This document shows, in pieces, positions 61,842 through 64,000 of a stretch of 64,000 nt of DNA. The notes beneath the pieces are model-generated. The model saw only the letters and a program-made list of their open reading frames with translations. It was not told where the DNA came from and made no database searches. Origin of the DNA: Costertonia aggregata (lineage in GTDB: Bacteria; Bacteroidota; Bacteroidia; Flavobacteriales; Flavobacteriaceae); assembly GCF_013402795.1 (NCBI RefSeq), contig NZ_CP058595.1:2451848-2515847 (forward strand). Direction: 5' to 3'. The translations under genes and the position numbers were made by a program. How positions within the stretch are numbered: position 1 is the first letter of the stretch; each line of letters starts with the position of its first letter.

Positions 61842-61941
61842 GGGAACTTTGCAACTCAGGTTGCAAAACGGGCTTTTGCCACTCGCTTTTGCATTAGGTA
61901 ATGCAAAGAGCTCAAACAAGGGCGCAATCCCTGTTCCTTTT
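61842..61941 (+). ncRNA. Cloverleaf-like structured element downstream of the porin gene
   Basis: An outer stem GGAAC (61843-61847) / GTTCC (61933-61937) closes four hairpins: TTTGCAAC-TCAG-GTTGCAAA, GGC-TTTT-GCC, GCTTTTGCATT-AGGT-AATGCAAAGAGC and AGGG-CGCAAT-CCCT, followed by TTTTA. It is not a tRNA: the conserved D- and T-loop bases and a proper anticodon arm are absent. It may be a 3' end structure of the porin message, a small RNA, or part of the rRNA upstream region. Confidence 0.4.
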
Positions 61942-62011
61942 AAAATCAGGTTTTCTTGTAAGCTAGCTTAAGAACGGTTTTGATAATTTTTATAAAAAAA
62001 ATCATTTCATG

Positions 62012-62041
62012 TTGTGTAACCAAAAAAAGGTTTTATATTTG
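62012..62041 (+). promoter_or_regulatory. rRNA operon promoter
   Basis: TTG at 62012-62014 and TATATTTG at 62034-62041, separated by 19 bases, match the Bacteroidota sigma-A consensus. Transcription would start about 200 bases before the mature 16S end. The AT-rich tract just upstream fits a strong UP-like region. Confidence 0.8.
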
Positions 62042-62190
62042 CACCCGCTTTAGGGATGGCGATCGAACGTTTCGGTTCCATTTCGAGAGGCGCATCCCCA
62101 CGGGGGCGATCGGGGTTCCTTTATGGGATTCCTTTGATTAGGGTTCATTGACATATTGGGTACAGTAAAGAAGAAGATAGACCGATGATC

Positions 62191-62211
62191 GACAACGGTC
62201 GGAGAGGGCCC
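62191..62211 (+). other. 5' strand of the pre-16S processing stem
   Basis: GACAACGGTCGGAGAGGGCC and the following C pair with GGGCCCCTCCGGTCCCGTTG (and TC) at 63797-63818, with two small bulges. The stem would loop out the whole 16S, the usual RNase III substrate. Confidence 0.7.
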
Positions 62212-62247
62212 GGGATGTTTTCGTGTTGTGAAGTTATTTGAGATACA

Positions 62248-63773
<1,526 letters not shown>

Positions 63774-63796
63774 AGAGAAACGGCGCGATATGCGAT

Positions 63797-63818
63797 GGGC
63801 CCCTCCGGTCCCGTTGTC
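63797..63818 (+). other. 3' strand of the pre-16S processing stem
   Basis: Complementary to 62191-62211 across the 16S gene; see that entry. Confidence 0.7.
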
Positions 63819-63896
63819 TCCATTGGTCCGATCCTTCTCAAGCTGTACCCATTATCACGATATACAGGGCATGGGTCTCGGGCCGGTGTCCGAAGC

Positions 63897-63970
63897 AGTC
63901 TCATAGCTCAGCTGGTTAGAGCGCTACACTGATAATGTAGAGGTCGGCAGTTCGAGTCTGCCTGAGACTA
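63897..63970 (+). tRNA. tRNA-Ile (anticodon GAT)
   Basis: This 74-base tRNA has acceptor stem AGTCTCA/TGAGACT, D-arm AGCTCAGCTGGTTAGAGC, anticodon stem-loop CTACA-CTGATAA-TGTAG (GAT), T-arm GGCAG-TTCGAGT-CTGCC and discriminator A. The CCA end is not encoded. It lies in the 16S-23S spacer as in most Bacteroidota rRNA operons; tRNA-Ala would be expected just beyond the window. Confidence 0.97.
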
Positions 63971-64000
63971 CAAAGCGGCGAAAGCTGCCGGTCAAGGGTC

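Noticed and set aside
61842-61941. tRNA or tmRNA
   Set aside because: T-loop and D-loop consensus bases are missing and there is no anticodon arm of normal shape.
61780-61971. 63-codon ORF after the porin gene
   Set aside because: It overlaps the porin end in another frame and runs through hairpin-rich non-coding DNA.

Overview
The window comes from a marine-type member of the Bacteroidota, most likely family Flavobacteriaceae. The evidence is a 16S rRNA followed by tRNA-Ile(GAT), a TTG/TATATTTG promoter in front of the rRNA, a SusC/SusD pair, a type IX secretion sorting domain, and a TPR/histidine kinase/receiver/AraC hybrid regulator. I do not name a genus.

Bases 1 to about 20,260 are an accessory region. 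Some 20 small genes all lie on the minus strand, each separated by 70 to 600 bases of structured non-coding DNA. Gene after gene is bounded by a short sequence and its own private reverse complement (for example GTTAGCCAC after one gene and GTGGCTAAC before the same gene). The spacers between genes are imperfect palindromes. This is the architecture of integron gene cassettes with attC sites. No integrase gene is present, so the block looks like an integrase-less cassette array (CALIN-like). An IS110/IS1111-family insertion sequence sits inside one attC-like spacer. Cargo is mostly single-gene cassettes for lipoproteins, secreted proteins and small membrane proteins, plus two beta-lactamase-fold serine hydrolases, an amidohydrolase and a TonB-domain lipoprotein. 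Two near-identical mini-cassettes of about 175 bases carry at most a tiny ORF. The first 5 kb (the distal end in gene orientation) is decayed, with two frameshifted genes.

Bases 20,260 to 30,700 are ordinary chromosome: a Spy-like protein, a 44-residue peptide gene with its own terminator, a large zinc metalloprotease, an SLC13-type transporter, a PKD-domain lipoprotein, lysS, a Pmp3-like peptide, lipB and a collagen-like lipoprotein.

Bases 30,700 to 43,400 hold a compact minus-strand cluster of envelope proteins of mostly unknown function: two OmpA-domain proteins, a DUF4412-like protein, a Kelch-type propeller, a membrane/coiled-coil protein, and a 51-residue protein translationally coupled to its neighbour. 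The hybrid sensor/regulator gene lies inside the cluster and is the obvious candidate to control it.

Bases 43,400 to 50,900 hold a 1336-residue FG-GAP/ASPIC/vanadium-haloperoxidase-like/T9SS protein. It is flanked by a 141-base direct repeat made from the 3' end of the neighbouring 814-residue lipoprotein gene, so it looks inserted. rnhB follows.

Bases 51,000 to 64,000 are on the plus strand: SusC, SusD, terminator, a 1079-residue FG-GAP/ASPIC lipoprotein, a putative porin, a cloverleaf-like structured intergenic RNA, then the rRNA promoter, the pre-16S processing stem, 16S rRNA and tRNA-Ile. The window ends inside the 16S-23S spacer.
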